Assembly: GCF_017676385.1 (NCBI RefSeq)
Contig: NZ_JAFFZN010000002.1
Span: forward strand, 1-64,000
From: Streptomyces spirodelae
Lineage (GTDB): Bacteria > Actinomycetota > Actinomycetes > Streptomycetales > Streptomycetaceae
Reading direction: 5' to 3'
DNA: 64,000 bases
In this document: positions 26,867 through 34,993 of the stretch, in pieces
How positions within the stretch are numbered: the first letter of the stretch is position 1
How the letters are laid out: each line of letters begins with the position of its first letter
Program-made: the position numbers and the translations under genes
Notes under the pieces: generated by a model
The model's input: only the letters and a program-made list of their open reading frames with translations
What the model was told of the DNA's origin: nothing
Database searches by the model: none

Positions 26867-29188
26867 GTGACCAACATTCCTGAGACCGGCCGCTCCTCCC
26901 GGGTGACCATCCGGCTGGTCGCCATCCAGATCCTGGTGCTCTCCCTGCTGCTGACCCTGGGCGGCCGGCTGTGGTACCTGCAGATCCGCAACGGGGACGA
27001 GTACCAGAAGCAGGCCAAGGGCAACCATGTCCAGCAGGTCGTCCAGCCCGCGACCCGCGGCTCCATCCTGGACGCGCGGGGCGTGCCCATCGCCGACAAC
27101 GAGGCCCGGCTGGTGGTCTCCGCCTCCCGCACCGAGCTGATGAAGCAGGACGACGACGGCAAGGCCGTTCTCGAACGGCTCGCCAAGGTCCTGGGCATGT
27201 CGCCCAAGACCGTCAGGGAGAAGGTCCGGCTCTGCGACGCCGACACCTCGCAGCCCTGCTGGAACGGCTCGCCCTACCAGCCGATCCCGATCACCGACGA
27301 CGCGAAGCCCCAGCAGGCCCTGCAGATCAGGGAGCGTTCCGAGGACTTCCCCGGGATCACGGCCGAGCCGGAGGCCGTCCGCCGCTACCCGGCGCCGTAC
27401 GGGGCCAATACGGCGCAGGCGCTCGGCTACCTCTCGCCCGTCACCGACGAGGAGATCGAGAAGGCCAAGGACACCGACTCGCCCTTCCTGCCCTCCGACG
27501 AGGTGGGCCGCAACGGGCTGGAGCGCTCCTACGACAGCGAGCTGCGCGGCTCGTCGGGGGTGACCCGCTACGAGGTGGACAATCTCGGCAGGGTGATGGG
27601 CGAGGCGGAGAGCGACAAGGCCCGCCCCGGCTCCAGCCTGATCACCTCGATCGACGCCCGGGTGCAGGCCGTGGCCGAGAAGCAGCTCGATCAGGCGATG
27701 AAGGAAGCGCGCAAGAAGTTCGACAAGAACACCGGCCGCAACTACAAGGCCGACGCGGGCGCCGTCGTGGTGATGGAGAACAAGACCGGGCGCGTCGTGT
27801 CCATGGCCTCCAACCCGGAGTACGACCCCAACGCCTGGGTCGGCGGCATCTCCGGCAAGGAGTACGCGAAGCTCACCGGCAAGAAGTCCAACTACCCGCT
27901 GCTCAACCGTGCCGTCCAGGGGCTCGCGGCACCGGGCTCCATCTTCAAGGTCATCTCCACCACGGCCGCCGTCAACGCGGGCTATCCGTTCAACGGCCGG
28001 TACGACTGCTCCCCGAGCTTCAAGATCGGCGGCCAGGTCTTCAAGAACTTCGAGTCCGAGGGCCACGGCAGCATCAACCTGGGCCGCGCGCTGGAGGTCT
28101 CCTGCGACACCGTCTTCTACCGGCTCGCCTACAAGGAGTGGAAGAAGGACGGCGGGAACCTGCCCAAGAAGGGCGCCAAGGACTGGTTCTACAAGACCGC
28201 GCACCAGTTCGGCCTCGGTGAGAAGACCGGGATCGACATCCCCAACGAGGTCGAGGGCCGCGTCCCGGATCGCAAGTGGAAGAAGAACTACTGGGAGGCC
28301 AACAAGGACGCCTGGTGCAAGCAGGCCGACAACGCCAAGGGCCGGCCCAGCTACGCCGAGCGGATCGCCAAGGAGAACTGCGTATCCGGTATGAAAATGC
28401 GCGCCGGTGACAGCGTGAACTACTCCATCGGCCAGGGCGACACCCTCGTCACCCCGATCCAGATGGCCACCATCTACGCGGCCCTCAGCAACGGCGGCAC
28501 CCTCTACGACCCCACCCTGGGCAAGGCCGTGGTCAGCGGGGACGGCAAGTCGGTCAAGGAGATCAAGCCGCAGTCGCACGGCAAGCTGCCGCTCGGCAAG
28601 AAGACCCTCAAGCAGATGGACAAGGCCCTCCAGGGCGTGGCCACCCACGGCACGGCGGCCTGGCGCTTCGGCGAGGCCGGCTGGCCGCAGGACAAGATCA
28701 AGATGCGCGCCAAGACAGGTACGGCCGAGGTCGCGGGCAAGCAGACCACCTCCTGGCTGGCCACCTACACCGACGACTTCACCATCGTGATGACCATCTC
28801 CCAGGGCGGCACCGGCTCCGGCGCCTCGGGGCCGGCCGTACGCAAGATCTACGACGCCATGTACGGCGTGGGCGAGGACGGCGGCATCGACAAGAAGAAG
28901 GCGCTGCTGCCCAAGCCGGAGGCCAAGCTGCCGAAGATCTCCAAGGACGGCACCATCGTCGCCAAGCGCGACAAGCGGCGGGGCCGGGACGCGTCAGCGA
29001 GCCCGTCCGCGAGTCCGTCGGCTTCGCCCACCGGAAGCAGCCCGTCCGCCTCGCCCCCCGGGGAGACCCCCAGGGCCCGCGGTGAGGCAGAGGCCGTACG
29101 CAACGAGGGCGAGCGGCAGCAGCGCCGCCGGGACGGTGCCCAGCAGGCCCGCGCCACCCGGGTGCTCGCCGGAGGTCAGCGCCCATGA
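26867..29188 (+). CDS. pbp2: Class B penicillin-binding protein 2 (transpeptidase)
   Basis: This is the elongation-type transpeptidase that cross-links peptidoglycan with the glycosyltransferase RodA. The 773-residue protein has one N-terminal membrane helix (IRLVAIQILVLSLLLTLGGRL), a pedestal domain with RGSILDARG, and a transpeptidase domain with Ser358-I-F-Lys361 (APGSIFK), S-C-D in LEVSCDTVF and Lys616-Thr-Gly (KTGTAEV). A disordered Ser/Pro/Arg-rich tail of about 100 residues follows. GTG 26867 has AAGGAGG upstream. Its stop overlaps rodA (ATGA). Streptomyces PBP2 is reported to be phosphorylated by Ser/Thr kinases. Confidence 0.96.
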   Translation: MTNIPETGRSSRVTIRLVAIQILVLSLLLTLGGRLWYLQIRNGDEYQKQAKGNHVQQVVQPATRGSILDARGVPIADNEARLVVSASRTELMKQDDDGKAVLERLAKVLGMSPKTVREKVRLCDADTSQPCWNGSPYQPIPITDDAKPQQALQIRERSEDFPGITAEPEAVRRYPAPYGANTAQALGYLSPVTDEEIEKAKDTDSPFLPSDEVGRNGLERSYDSELRGSSGVTRYEVDNLGRVMGEAESDKARPGSSLITSIDARVQAVAEKQLDQAMKEARKKFDKNTGRNYKADAGAVVVMENKTGRVVSMASNPEYDPNAWVGGISGKEYAKLTGKKSNYPLLNRAVQGLAAPGSIFKVISTTAAVNAGYPFNGRYDCSPSFKIGGQVFKNFESEGHGSINLGRALEVSCDTVFYRLAYKEWKKDGGNLPKKGAKDWFYKTAHQFGLGEKTGIDIPNEVEGRVPDRKWKKNYWEANKDAWCKQADNAKGRPSYAERIAKENCVSGMKMRAGDSVNYSIGQGDTLVTPIQMATIYAALSNGGTLYDPTLGKAVVSGDGKSVKEIKPQSHGKLPLGKKTLKQMDKALQGVATHGTAAWRFGEAGWPQDKIKMRAKTGTAEVAGKQTTSWLATYTDDFTIVMTISQGGTGSGASGPAVRKIYDAMYGVGEDGGIDKKKALLPKPEAKLPKISKDGTIVAKRDKRRGRDASASPSASPSASPTGSSPSASPPGETPRARGEAEAVRNEGERQQRRRDGAQQARATRVLAGGQRP

Positions 29189-30384
29189 GCAGCCGGACAT
29201 TCGCACTCGGCGGCTACGGCCCCCGCCGGCGCTCGGCGTGGGACCGGCTGACCGCGCGCGACTCGATCGTGTGGCGGATGGACTGGGTCATCCTGCTGTC
29301 CGGTGTCGCCCTCGCGGTCATCGGCTCGCTCCTGGTCTACTCCGCCACCCGCAACCGGACCGAGCTCAACCAGGGCGACCCGCAGTACTTCCTGGTGCGC
29401 CACGTCATCAGCCTGGGCATCGGGTTCGCGCTGATGATAGGGACTGTCTGGCTCGGCCACCGCAGACTGCGCAGCGCCGTACCGGTGCTCTACGGCATCA
29501 CCGTGCTGCTCGCCGTCTGCGTCCTCACCCCGCTCGGCGCCACCATCAACGGGTCCCGCGCCTGGCTGAACCTCGGCGCGGGCTTCACCGTCCAGCCGGC
29601 CGAGTTCATCAAGATCACCGTGATCCTCGGTATGGCGATGCTGCTCGCGGCCAAGGTCGACGCCGGTGACCGGGAGCACCCCGATCACCGCACCGTCCTG
29701 CACGCGCTCGGTCTCGCGGCGCTGCCGATCGCGATCATCCTGCTGATGCCCGACCTCGGCTCGGTGATGGTGCTGGTCATCATCGTGCTCGCAGTCCTGC
29801 TCGCCTCCGGCGCCTCCAACCGCTGGGTGATCGGGCTGTGCCTGGCGGGCGCCGGGGGAGCGGTGCTGGTGTGGACGCTGGGACTGCTGGACGAGTACCA
29901 GATCAACCGGTTCGCGGCCTTCGCCAACCCGGCGCTGGACCCCGCGGGCGTCGGCTACAACACCAACCAGGCGCGTATCGCCATCGGCTCCGGCGGCCTG
30001 ACCGGCAAGGGCCTCTTCGACGGCACCCAGACGACCGGCCAGTTCGTCCCCGAACAGCAGACCGACTTCGTCTTCACCGTCGCGGGCGAGGAACTCGGCT
30101 TCGTGGGCGGCGGGCTGATCCTCGTCCTGCTCGGCATCCTGATCTGGCGCGCCTGCCGGATCGCCCGTGAGTCGACAGAGTTGTACAGCACCATCGTGGC
30201 GGCCGGTGTGATCGCTTGGTTCGCCTTCCAGGCGTTCGAGAACATCGGGATGACGCTCGGCATCATGCCGGTGGCCGGTCTGCCGCTGCCGTTCGTCTCG
30301 TACGGCGGCACCTCGATGTTCGCGGTGTGGATCGCGGTCGGGCTGCTCCAGTCGATCCGCACCCAGCGCCCCATAGCGGCATGA
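29185..30384 (+). CDS. rodA: RodA-type SEDS glycosyltransferase (Sfr)
   Basis: This lipid II-polymerising SEDS protein partners PBP2. The 399-residue polytopic protein has about ten membrane segments, the family blocks ATRNRTELNQGDPQYFLVRH, LGAGFTVQPAEFIKI and MPDLGSVMVL, the extracellular loop with the catalytic-type Asp (EQQTDFVFTVAGEELGFVG), and the end PLPFVSYGGTSM. It overlaps pbp2 by 4 bp, so the two are translationally coupled. The gene is called sfr in S. coelicolor. Confidence 0.95.
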   Translation: MSSRTFALGGYGPRRRSAWDRLTARDSIVWRMDWVILLSGVALAVIGSLLVYSATRNRTELNQGDPQYFLVRHVISLGIGFALMIGTVWLGHRRLRSAVPVLYGITVLLAVCVLTPLGATINGSRAWLNLGAGFTVQPAEFIKITVILGMAMLLAAKVDAGDREHPDHRTVLHALGLAALPIAIILLMPDLGSVMVLVIIVLAVLLASGASNRWVIGLCLAGAGGAVLVWTLGLLDEYQINRFAAFANPALDPAGVGYNTNQARIAIGSGGLTGKGLFDGTQTTGQFVPEQQTDFVFTVAGEELGFVGGGLILVLLGILIWRACRIARESTELYSTIVAAGVIAWFAFQAFENIGMTLGIMPVAGLPLPFVSYGGTSMFAVWIAVGLLQSIRTQRPIAA

Positions 30385-30387
30385 GCG

Positions 30388-30443
30388 GGGCCGGGCCGGG
30401 GCGCCGGGAGGCCCGAGCGGCCCTCTGCGCCCCGGCCCGGCCC
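30388..30443 (+). terminator. Terminator of the mre-pbp2-rodA operon
   Basis: A perfect 16-bp stem (GGGCCGGGCCGGGGCG and complement) with a 24-nt loop starts 4 bp after the rodA stop. Confidence 0.85.
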
Positions 30444-30514
30444 GGCAGGGCTGTCGCGGCCAACCGTTACGCTGGACGACTGGCCCTGTCCCTTTGTACG
30501 AAAGCGCGCCCGTG

Positions 30515-32443
30515 ATGCCCGTCGAGTCGGTCTTCCCCCAGCTAGAGGCCCTCCTCCCGCACGTCCAGAAGCCGATCCAGTACGTGGGCGGCGAGCTCAA
30601 CTCCACCGTCAAGGACTGGGACGAGTGCGATGTCCGCTGGGCGCTGATGTACCCGGACGCCTATGAGGTCGGTCTGCCCAACCAGGGCGTCATGATCCTC
30701 TACGAGGTGCTCAACGAGCGCGAGGGAGTGCTGGCCGAGCGCACCTACAGCGTCTGGCCGGACCTGGAGAAGCTGATGCGGGAGCACCACGTCCCGCAGT
30801 TCACGGTCGACGCGCACCGCCCGGTCGGCGCCTTCGACGTGCTGGGCGTCTCCTTCTCCACCGAACTCGGCTACACCAACCTGCTCACCGCGCTCGATCT
30901 GTCGGGCATCCCGCTGGAGGCGAAGGACCGCACCGAGGACCACCCGATCGTGATGGCGGGCGGGCACGCGGCCTTCAACCCGGAGCCGATCGCGGACTTC
31001 CTCGACGTCGCGGTGATCGGGGACGGCGAGCAGGCCGTGCTGGAGGTCACCGAGATCATCAGGGCCTGGAAGGCCGAGGGACGCCCCGGCGGCCGGGATG
31101 AACTGCTGCTGCGGCTGGCGAAGACCGGCGGCGTCTACGTGCCGCGCTTCTACGACGTCGAGTACCTGTCCGACGGCCGGATCTCCCGCGTGGTGCCCAA
31201 CCGCTCGGGCGTCCCGTGGCGGGTGAGCAAGCACACCGTGATGGACCTGGACGAGTGGCCCTACCCCAAGCAGCCGCTGGTCCCCCTCGCCGAGACGGTG
31301 CACGAGCGGATGTCCGTGGAGATCTTCCGCGGCTGTACCCGCGGCTGCCGCTTCTGCCAGGCGGGCATGATCACCCGCCCGGTGCGCGAGCGCTCCATCA
31401 CCGGGGTCGGCGAGATGGTCGACAAGGGGCTGAAGAACACCGGCTTCGAGGAGGTCGGCCTGCTCTCCCTCTCCTCCGCCGACCACAGCGAGATCGGCGA
31501 CATCGCCAAGGGCCTGGCCGACCGCTACGAGGAGGACAAGGTCGGCCTCTCCCTGCCCTCCACCCGGGTGGACGCCTTCAACATCGACCTGGCCAACGAG
31601 CTGACCCGCAACGGCCGCCGCTCCGGACTGACCTTCGCCCCCGAGGGCGGCAGCGAGCGCATCCGCAAGGTCATCAACAAGATGGTCTCCGAGGAGGACC
31701 TGATCCGCACCGTCGCCACCGCCTACGGCAACGGCTGGCGCCAGGTGAAGCTGTACTTCATGTGCGGGCTGCCCACCGAGACCGACGAGGACGTGCTGCA
31801 GATCGGCGACATGGCCGTCAATGTCATCGCCAAGGGCCGCGAGGTGGCGAAGTCCAACGACATCCGCTGCACCGTCTCCATCGGCGGGTTCGTGCCCAAG
31901 CCGCACACCCCCTTCCAGTGGGCGCCGCAGCTCTCCGCCGAGGAGACGGACGCCCGGCTGGGCAAGCTGCGGGACAAGATCCGCGGTGACAAGAAGTACG
32001 GCCGCTCGATCGGCTTCCGCTACCACGACGGCAAGCCCGGCATCGTCGAGGGCCTGCTCTCGCGTGGTGACCGCAGGATCGGCGCGGTGATCCGCGAGGT
32101 CTACGAGCGCGGCGGCCGGTTCGACGGCTGGCGCGAGTACTTCTCCTACGACCTGTGGATGTCCTCCGCCGCCGAGGCGCTGGACGGCACGGGCGTGGAC
32201 GTCGACTGGTACACCACCCGCGAGCGCTCCTACGAGGAGGTGCTCCCCTGGGACCACCTCGACTCGGGCCTCGACAAGGACTGGCTCTGGGAGGACTGGC
32301 AGGACGCCCTGGACGAGACCGAGGTCCCCGACTGCCGCTGGGACCCGTGCTTCGACTGCGGCGTGTGTCCGCAGATGGACACCGAGATCCAGATCGGCCC
32401 CACAGGCAAGAAGCTGCTGCCGCTGAGTGTGGTCAACAGGTAG
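30515..32443 (+). CDS. TIGR03960-family B12-binding-like radical SAM protein
   Basis: A 642-residue radical SAM enzyme with an N-terminal cobalamin-binding-like domain (residues 1-200) and the iron-sulfur motif in FRGCTRGCRFCQAGM, here Cys-x3-Cys-x2-Cys. A C-terminal Cys-rich stretch (C-F-D-C-G-V-C) may bind a second cluster. The family is conserved next to TIGR03936 and RNase E/G in many bacteria; a role in RNA or ribosome modification has been suggested but not settled. ATG 30515 is used; GTG 30512 is immediately before it. A TACGCT hexamer near 30470 could be the promoter. Confidence 0.9.
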   Translation: MPVESVFPQLEALLPHVQKPIQYVGGELNSTVKDWDECDVRWALMYPDAYEVGLPNQGVMILYEVLNEREGVLAERTYSVWPDLEKLMREHHVPQFTVDAHRPVGAFDVLGVSFSTELGYTNLLTALDLSGIPLEAKDRTEDHPIVMAGGHAAFNPEPIADFLDVAVIGDGEQAVLEVTEIIRAWKAEGRPGGRDELLLRLAKTGGVYVPRFYDVEYLSDGRISRVVPNRSGVPWRVSKHTVMDLDEWPYPKQPLVPLAETVHERMSVEIFRGCTRGCRFCQAGMITRPVRERSITGVGEMVDKGLKNTGFEEVGLLSLSSADHSEIGDIAKGLADRYEEDKVGLSLPSTRVDAFNIDLANELTRNGRRSGLTFAPEGGSERIRKVINKMVSEEDLIRTVATAYGNGWRQVKLYFMCGLPTETDEDVLQIGDMAVNVIAKGREVAKSNDIRCTVSIGGFVPKPHTPFQWAPQLSAEETDARLGKLRDKIRGDKKYGRSIGFRYHDGKPGIVEGLLSRGDRRIGAVIREVYERGGRFDGWREYFSYDLWMSSAAEALDGTGVDVDWYTTRERSYEEVLPWDHLDSGLDKDWLWEDWQDALDETEVPDCRWDPCFDCGVCPQMDTEIQIGPTGKKLLPLSVVNR

Positions 32444-32548
32444 TTCTCCGCGTCCCTGAACGGCCGGCTCTCGCGCTTGGGAAGTCCGCATCCCCGGCCT
32501 CGGGTCGGCCCGTTACCGGATCCGCACACCGGCCGCCGAACCGGTGAC

Positions 32549-33640
32549 GTGGCTCTCCATGTCCTCACCAGCGTGAACGGATACCAGCCACGGCACGGCG
32601 CCACCGCGCGCACCAAGGAACCCGAAGGGTGTCTGATCGCGGCGGTCCGGTTGCCAGTGCGCGTCGTGATGGTCGTGCTGGTGCTGCCCGTCCGCCTGGT
32701 GTGGGACGGGCTGGTGCTGGCGGGGCGTGCCGTCCGGCGCGGGGTGCTGCTCCCGGTGGGGCGCGGGCTGGCGTGGCTGTGGCGCACGCTGGTGGCGGCT
32801 CCGGCGAGCCGGCTGTGGCGCGCCGTCCTCGCCCCGCTGTTCCGCGGCATCGGGCTGGTACTGACCTGGACGGCCAGGGCTCTTCTCGTCTGGCCGTGGG
32901 TCGCCCTGTGGCGGTACGTGGTGGCGCCGGTGGGCCGCGGTCTCGCCATCGCCGTCACCTTTGCCGTCCGGGTGCTGGTCGTCGTGCCGCTGGTGTGGGT
33001 GTACGCCACGCTCCTCACCCCGCTCGGCCATGCGGTGCTGGTCCTGCTGCGTGGCCTGGGCAGCGCGCTGTCCTGGCTGGGCCGGCACCTGGTGCTGCTG
33101 CCCTCGGTGCTGCTGTGGCGGTATGTGCTGGCCCCGGTGGGACGGGCGGTGGGCACCGGGCTGGTATGGCTGGGGCGGTATCTGCTCGTGGTGCCCGCGC
33201 TCGCCCTCCACCGCTGGGTGCTCGCACCTGTGGTACGCGGCCTCGCGCTGGCCGCACGGGAGTTCGCGGACGCCGTGGCCGTCGCCTGGCGGGTGACCGG
33301 ACGGGTGACGGTGACGCTCTTCCGGCTGCTCGGACGAGTGCTCTACGTCCTGCTGATCGCCCCCTTCGTGGGGCTGTGGCGGTATGTGGTCGCGCCGGTC
33401 GGCAGGCTGCTGCGCGACTGGGTGTGGACTCCGCTGACCCATGCCGCGCGTGCGGTGGGCTGCGCCCTGCGAGCCGCCGCACGGCCGGTGCGGGAAGCGC
33501 TGCGCGCTGCGCGTGAATCGGCGCGCGCGACGCGGGCAGAGATACGGCGTGCCCTGTGGGGGTCTCCCCGGCCGGAGGCCGGGGCAGCGCCCCGCTCCAA
33601 GGAGCGGGAGCCGCTGTCGAAGGGCAGCCGCGTACCCTAG
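32549..33640 (+). CDS. Repeat-built hydrophobic membrane protein, function unknown
   Basis: About 363 residues of alternating hydrophobic helices and Arg-rich turns. The block L-W-R-Y-V-x-A-P-V-G-R occurs three times (near 32907, 33111 and 33371), with related forms at 33209 and earlier, so the protein is made of degenerate repeats. The C-terminal 60 residues are basic helix followed by a Gly/Pro/Lys-rich end encoded in part by a dispersed hairpin element. The start is uncertain: GTG 32549 is used, but convincing coding sequence begins only near 32630 and no ribosome-binding site is clear. An overlapping frame from GTG 32629 is also open, but its composition is less protein-like. Confidence 0.6.
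   Translation: MALHVLTSVNGYQPRHGATARTKEPEGCLIAAVRLPVRVVMVVLVLPVRLVWDGLVLAGRAVRRGVLLPVGRGLAWLWRTLVAAPASRLWRAVLAPLFRGIGLVLTWTARALLVWPWVALWRYVVAPVGRGLAIAVTFAVRVLVVVPLVWVYATLLTPLGHAVLVLLRGLGSALSWLGRHLVLLPSVLLWRYVLAPVGRAVGTGLVWLGRYLLVVPALALHRWVLAPVVRGLALAAREFADAVAVAWRVTGRVTVTLFRLLGRVLYVLLIAPFVGLWRYVVAPVGRLLRDWVWTPLTHAARAVGCALRAAARPVREALRAARESARATRAEIRRALWGSPRPEAGAAPRSKEREPLSKGSRVP
33554..33587. repeat. Dispersed hairpin element inside a coding sequence
   Basis: The sequence starting CTGTGGGGGTCTCCCCGG and ending GCCGGGGCAG resembles the element at 26799-26831 in reverse orientation. It encodes part of the C-terminal tail of the repeat-built membrane protein. Confidence 0.5.
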
Positions 33641-33904
33641 GCAGCAGGATCATCCGCACAAACGCACACGCGTTCCGGGCTCCGGCCCGGGCGGACGCCC
33701 CCGGCCACCGCCGGCGGAACCCTGGCGTCCGGTTGCGTCGGCCGCAGGTGAGGCGCCTCGTCACCGAGAGCGCCGGGCCTGGCCGGTGCGGACTTCCGCC
33801 TTCGTACACGACGCACAAGACGGACCCATACAGACCCATAAGGCAGACCCATAAGACATGGGCGGCCGTGCTCCGCGCGCCGCCCTGCACCGAGGAGAGA
33901 ACCA
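33641..33904 (+). other. Intergenic region with GACCCATA repeats
   Basis: A 264-bp gap with no gene. Three copies of GACCCATA lie at 33823-33830, 33833-33840 and 33846-33853, in a locally A-rich stretch about 60 bp before the next ribosome-binding site; they may be a regulator site. Confidence 0.45.
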
Positions 33905-34744
33905 CTGGGCAAGCGACAGCCCGAAGGCCCGCCGCCCGCACCCACCGTGCAGCGCCTCCGCCTGCGCTACACGAAGCGAGGCCGCCTTCGGTTCACCAGC
34001 CACCGCGACTTCCAGCGCGCCTTCGAGAGGGCACTGCGCCGGGCCGAGGTACCCATGGCGTACTCCGCCGGTTTCACCCCGCACCCCAAGGTCAGCTACG
34101 CCAACGCCGCCCCCACGGGCACCGGCAGTGAGGCCGAGTACCTGGAGATCGCCCTCGTCCAGCAGCGCGACCCCGAACAGCTGCGCACACTGCTCGACGG
34201 ATGCATGCCGGACGGCCTCGACATCGTCGACGCCGTCGAGGCGCGCGGCTCCGACTTCAGCGACCGCCTCCAGGCGTCCGTGTGGGAGCTGCGCCTCGAC
34301 GGCGTCACCCCGCACGAGGCACAGCGGGCGGCGGACGCGTTCCTGGCCGCCGAGTCGGTCGAGGTGCAGCGCCAGACCAAGAAGGGCATCCGCTCCTTCG
34401 ACGCCCGCGCCGCCGTCCGCTCGCTCACGGTCGCCGCGCCGAGCGCCGAGGCGGACACCTCCACCGGCGCCGATAGGCCCGGCAAGGGGGCCTGTGCGAT
34501 ACTGCGCCTGGTAGTACGACACGTGACACCTGCCGTACGACCCGACGACGTCCTGTCCGGTCTCCGCGCTACGGCCGACCTGGCGCCGCCGTCACCCGCA
34601 GCGGTGACCAGGCTGGCGCAGGGGCCACTCGATGAGGAGAACGGCACGGTGACCGACCCGTTCGCACCTGACCGCGACGCGGTTCCGGAGCCCATCGGCT
34701 CAGGGATCTCCAGCGCCGCGACGGTGCCGGGCGGCGCCGCGTAG
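33905..34744 (+). CDS. TIGR03936-family radical-SAM-linked protein (DUF2344)
   Basis: A 279-residue partner of the TIGR03960 radical SAM protein. The conserved core VQRLRLRYTKRGRLRFTSHRDFQRAFERA..AGFTPHPKVSYA is complete. The probable start is CTG 33905: GAGGAGAG lies 5 nt before it, giving an N-terminus GKRQPEGPPPAPT ahead of the core. GTG 33947 is the conventional alternative but has no ribosome-binding site. The C-terminal 60 residues are low-complexity. Its position between the radical SAM gene and rne matches other actinobacteria. Confidence 0.85.
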   Translation: MGKRQPEGPPPAPTVQRLRLRYTKRGRLRFTSHRDFQRAFERALRRAEVPMAYSAGFTPHPKVSYANAAPTGTGSEAEYLEIALVQQRDPEQLRTLLDGCMPDGLDIVDAVEARGSDFSDRLQASVWELRLDGVTPHEAQRAADAFLAAESVEVQRQTKKGIRSFDARAAVRSLTVAAPSAEADTSTGADRPGKGACAILRLVVRHVTPAVRPDDVLSGLRATADLAPPSPAAVTRLAQGPLDEENGTVTDPFAPDRDAVPEPIGSGISSAATVPGGAA

Positions 34745-34993
34745 GACAGCCGCCGAAGCCGCGCCGCCGCCGACGACGCACGCCAGGGAGCCACCCGGGC
34801 AGTCGTACGGCAGGCGAGCGCACAGACCAGCAGACTTTCGCCGTAGCCGGGCCGGACAAGGGCCGGAACCGGCGAGTGAGACAACGAGCTCCCGTGCGGC
34901 GCCCGCGCCCCGGAGAGCGGCCCACCCACAAGGGCGGGCCGCCCCGGACCCCACGAGCGCGGCGCCCGGGAGCGTGACGGGAGATATGCCCGC
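34745..34993 (+). other. rne 5' region
   Basis: A 249-bp gap. A near-perfect hairpin (GCGGCCCACCC-acaa-GGGCGGGCCGC, 34917-34942) precedes rne and could be its leader structure, in keeping with RNase E autoregulation known in other bacteria. No gene is seen. Confidence 0.45.

Noticed and set aside
30542..32491. A 649-residue antisense open frame opposite the radical SAM gene
   Set aside because: The plus strand carries the Cys-x3-Cys-x2-Cys radical SAM protein; the antisense product has no recognisable domain.
32629..33516. Alternative frame over the repeat-built membrane protein
   Set aside because: Open from GTG 32629, but its Arg/Gly/Ala composition is shadow-like, whereas the chosen frame has regular hydrophobic repeats. 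Kept as a caveat.
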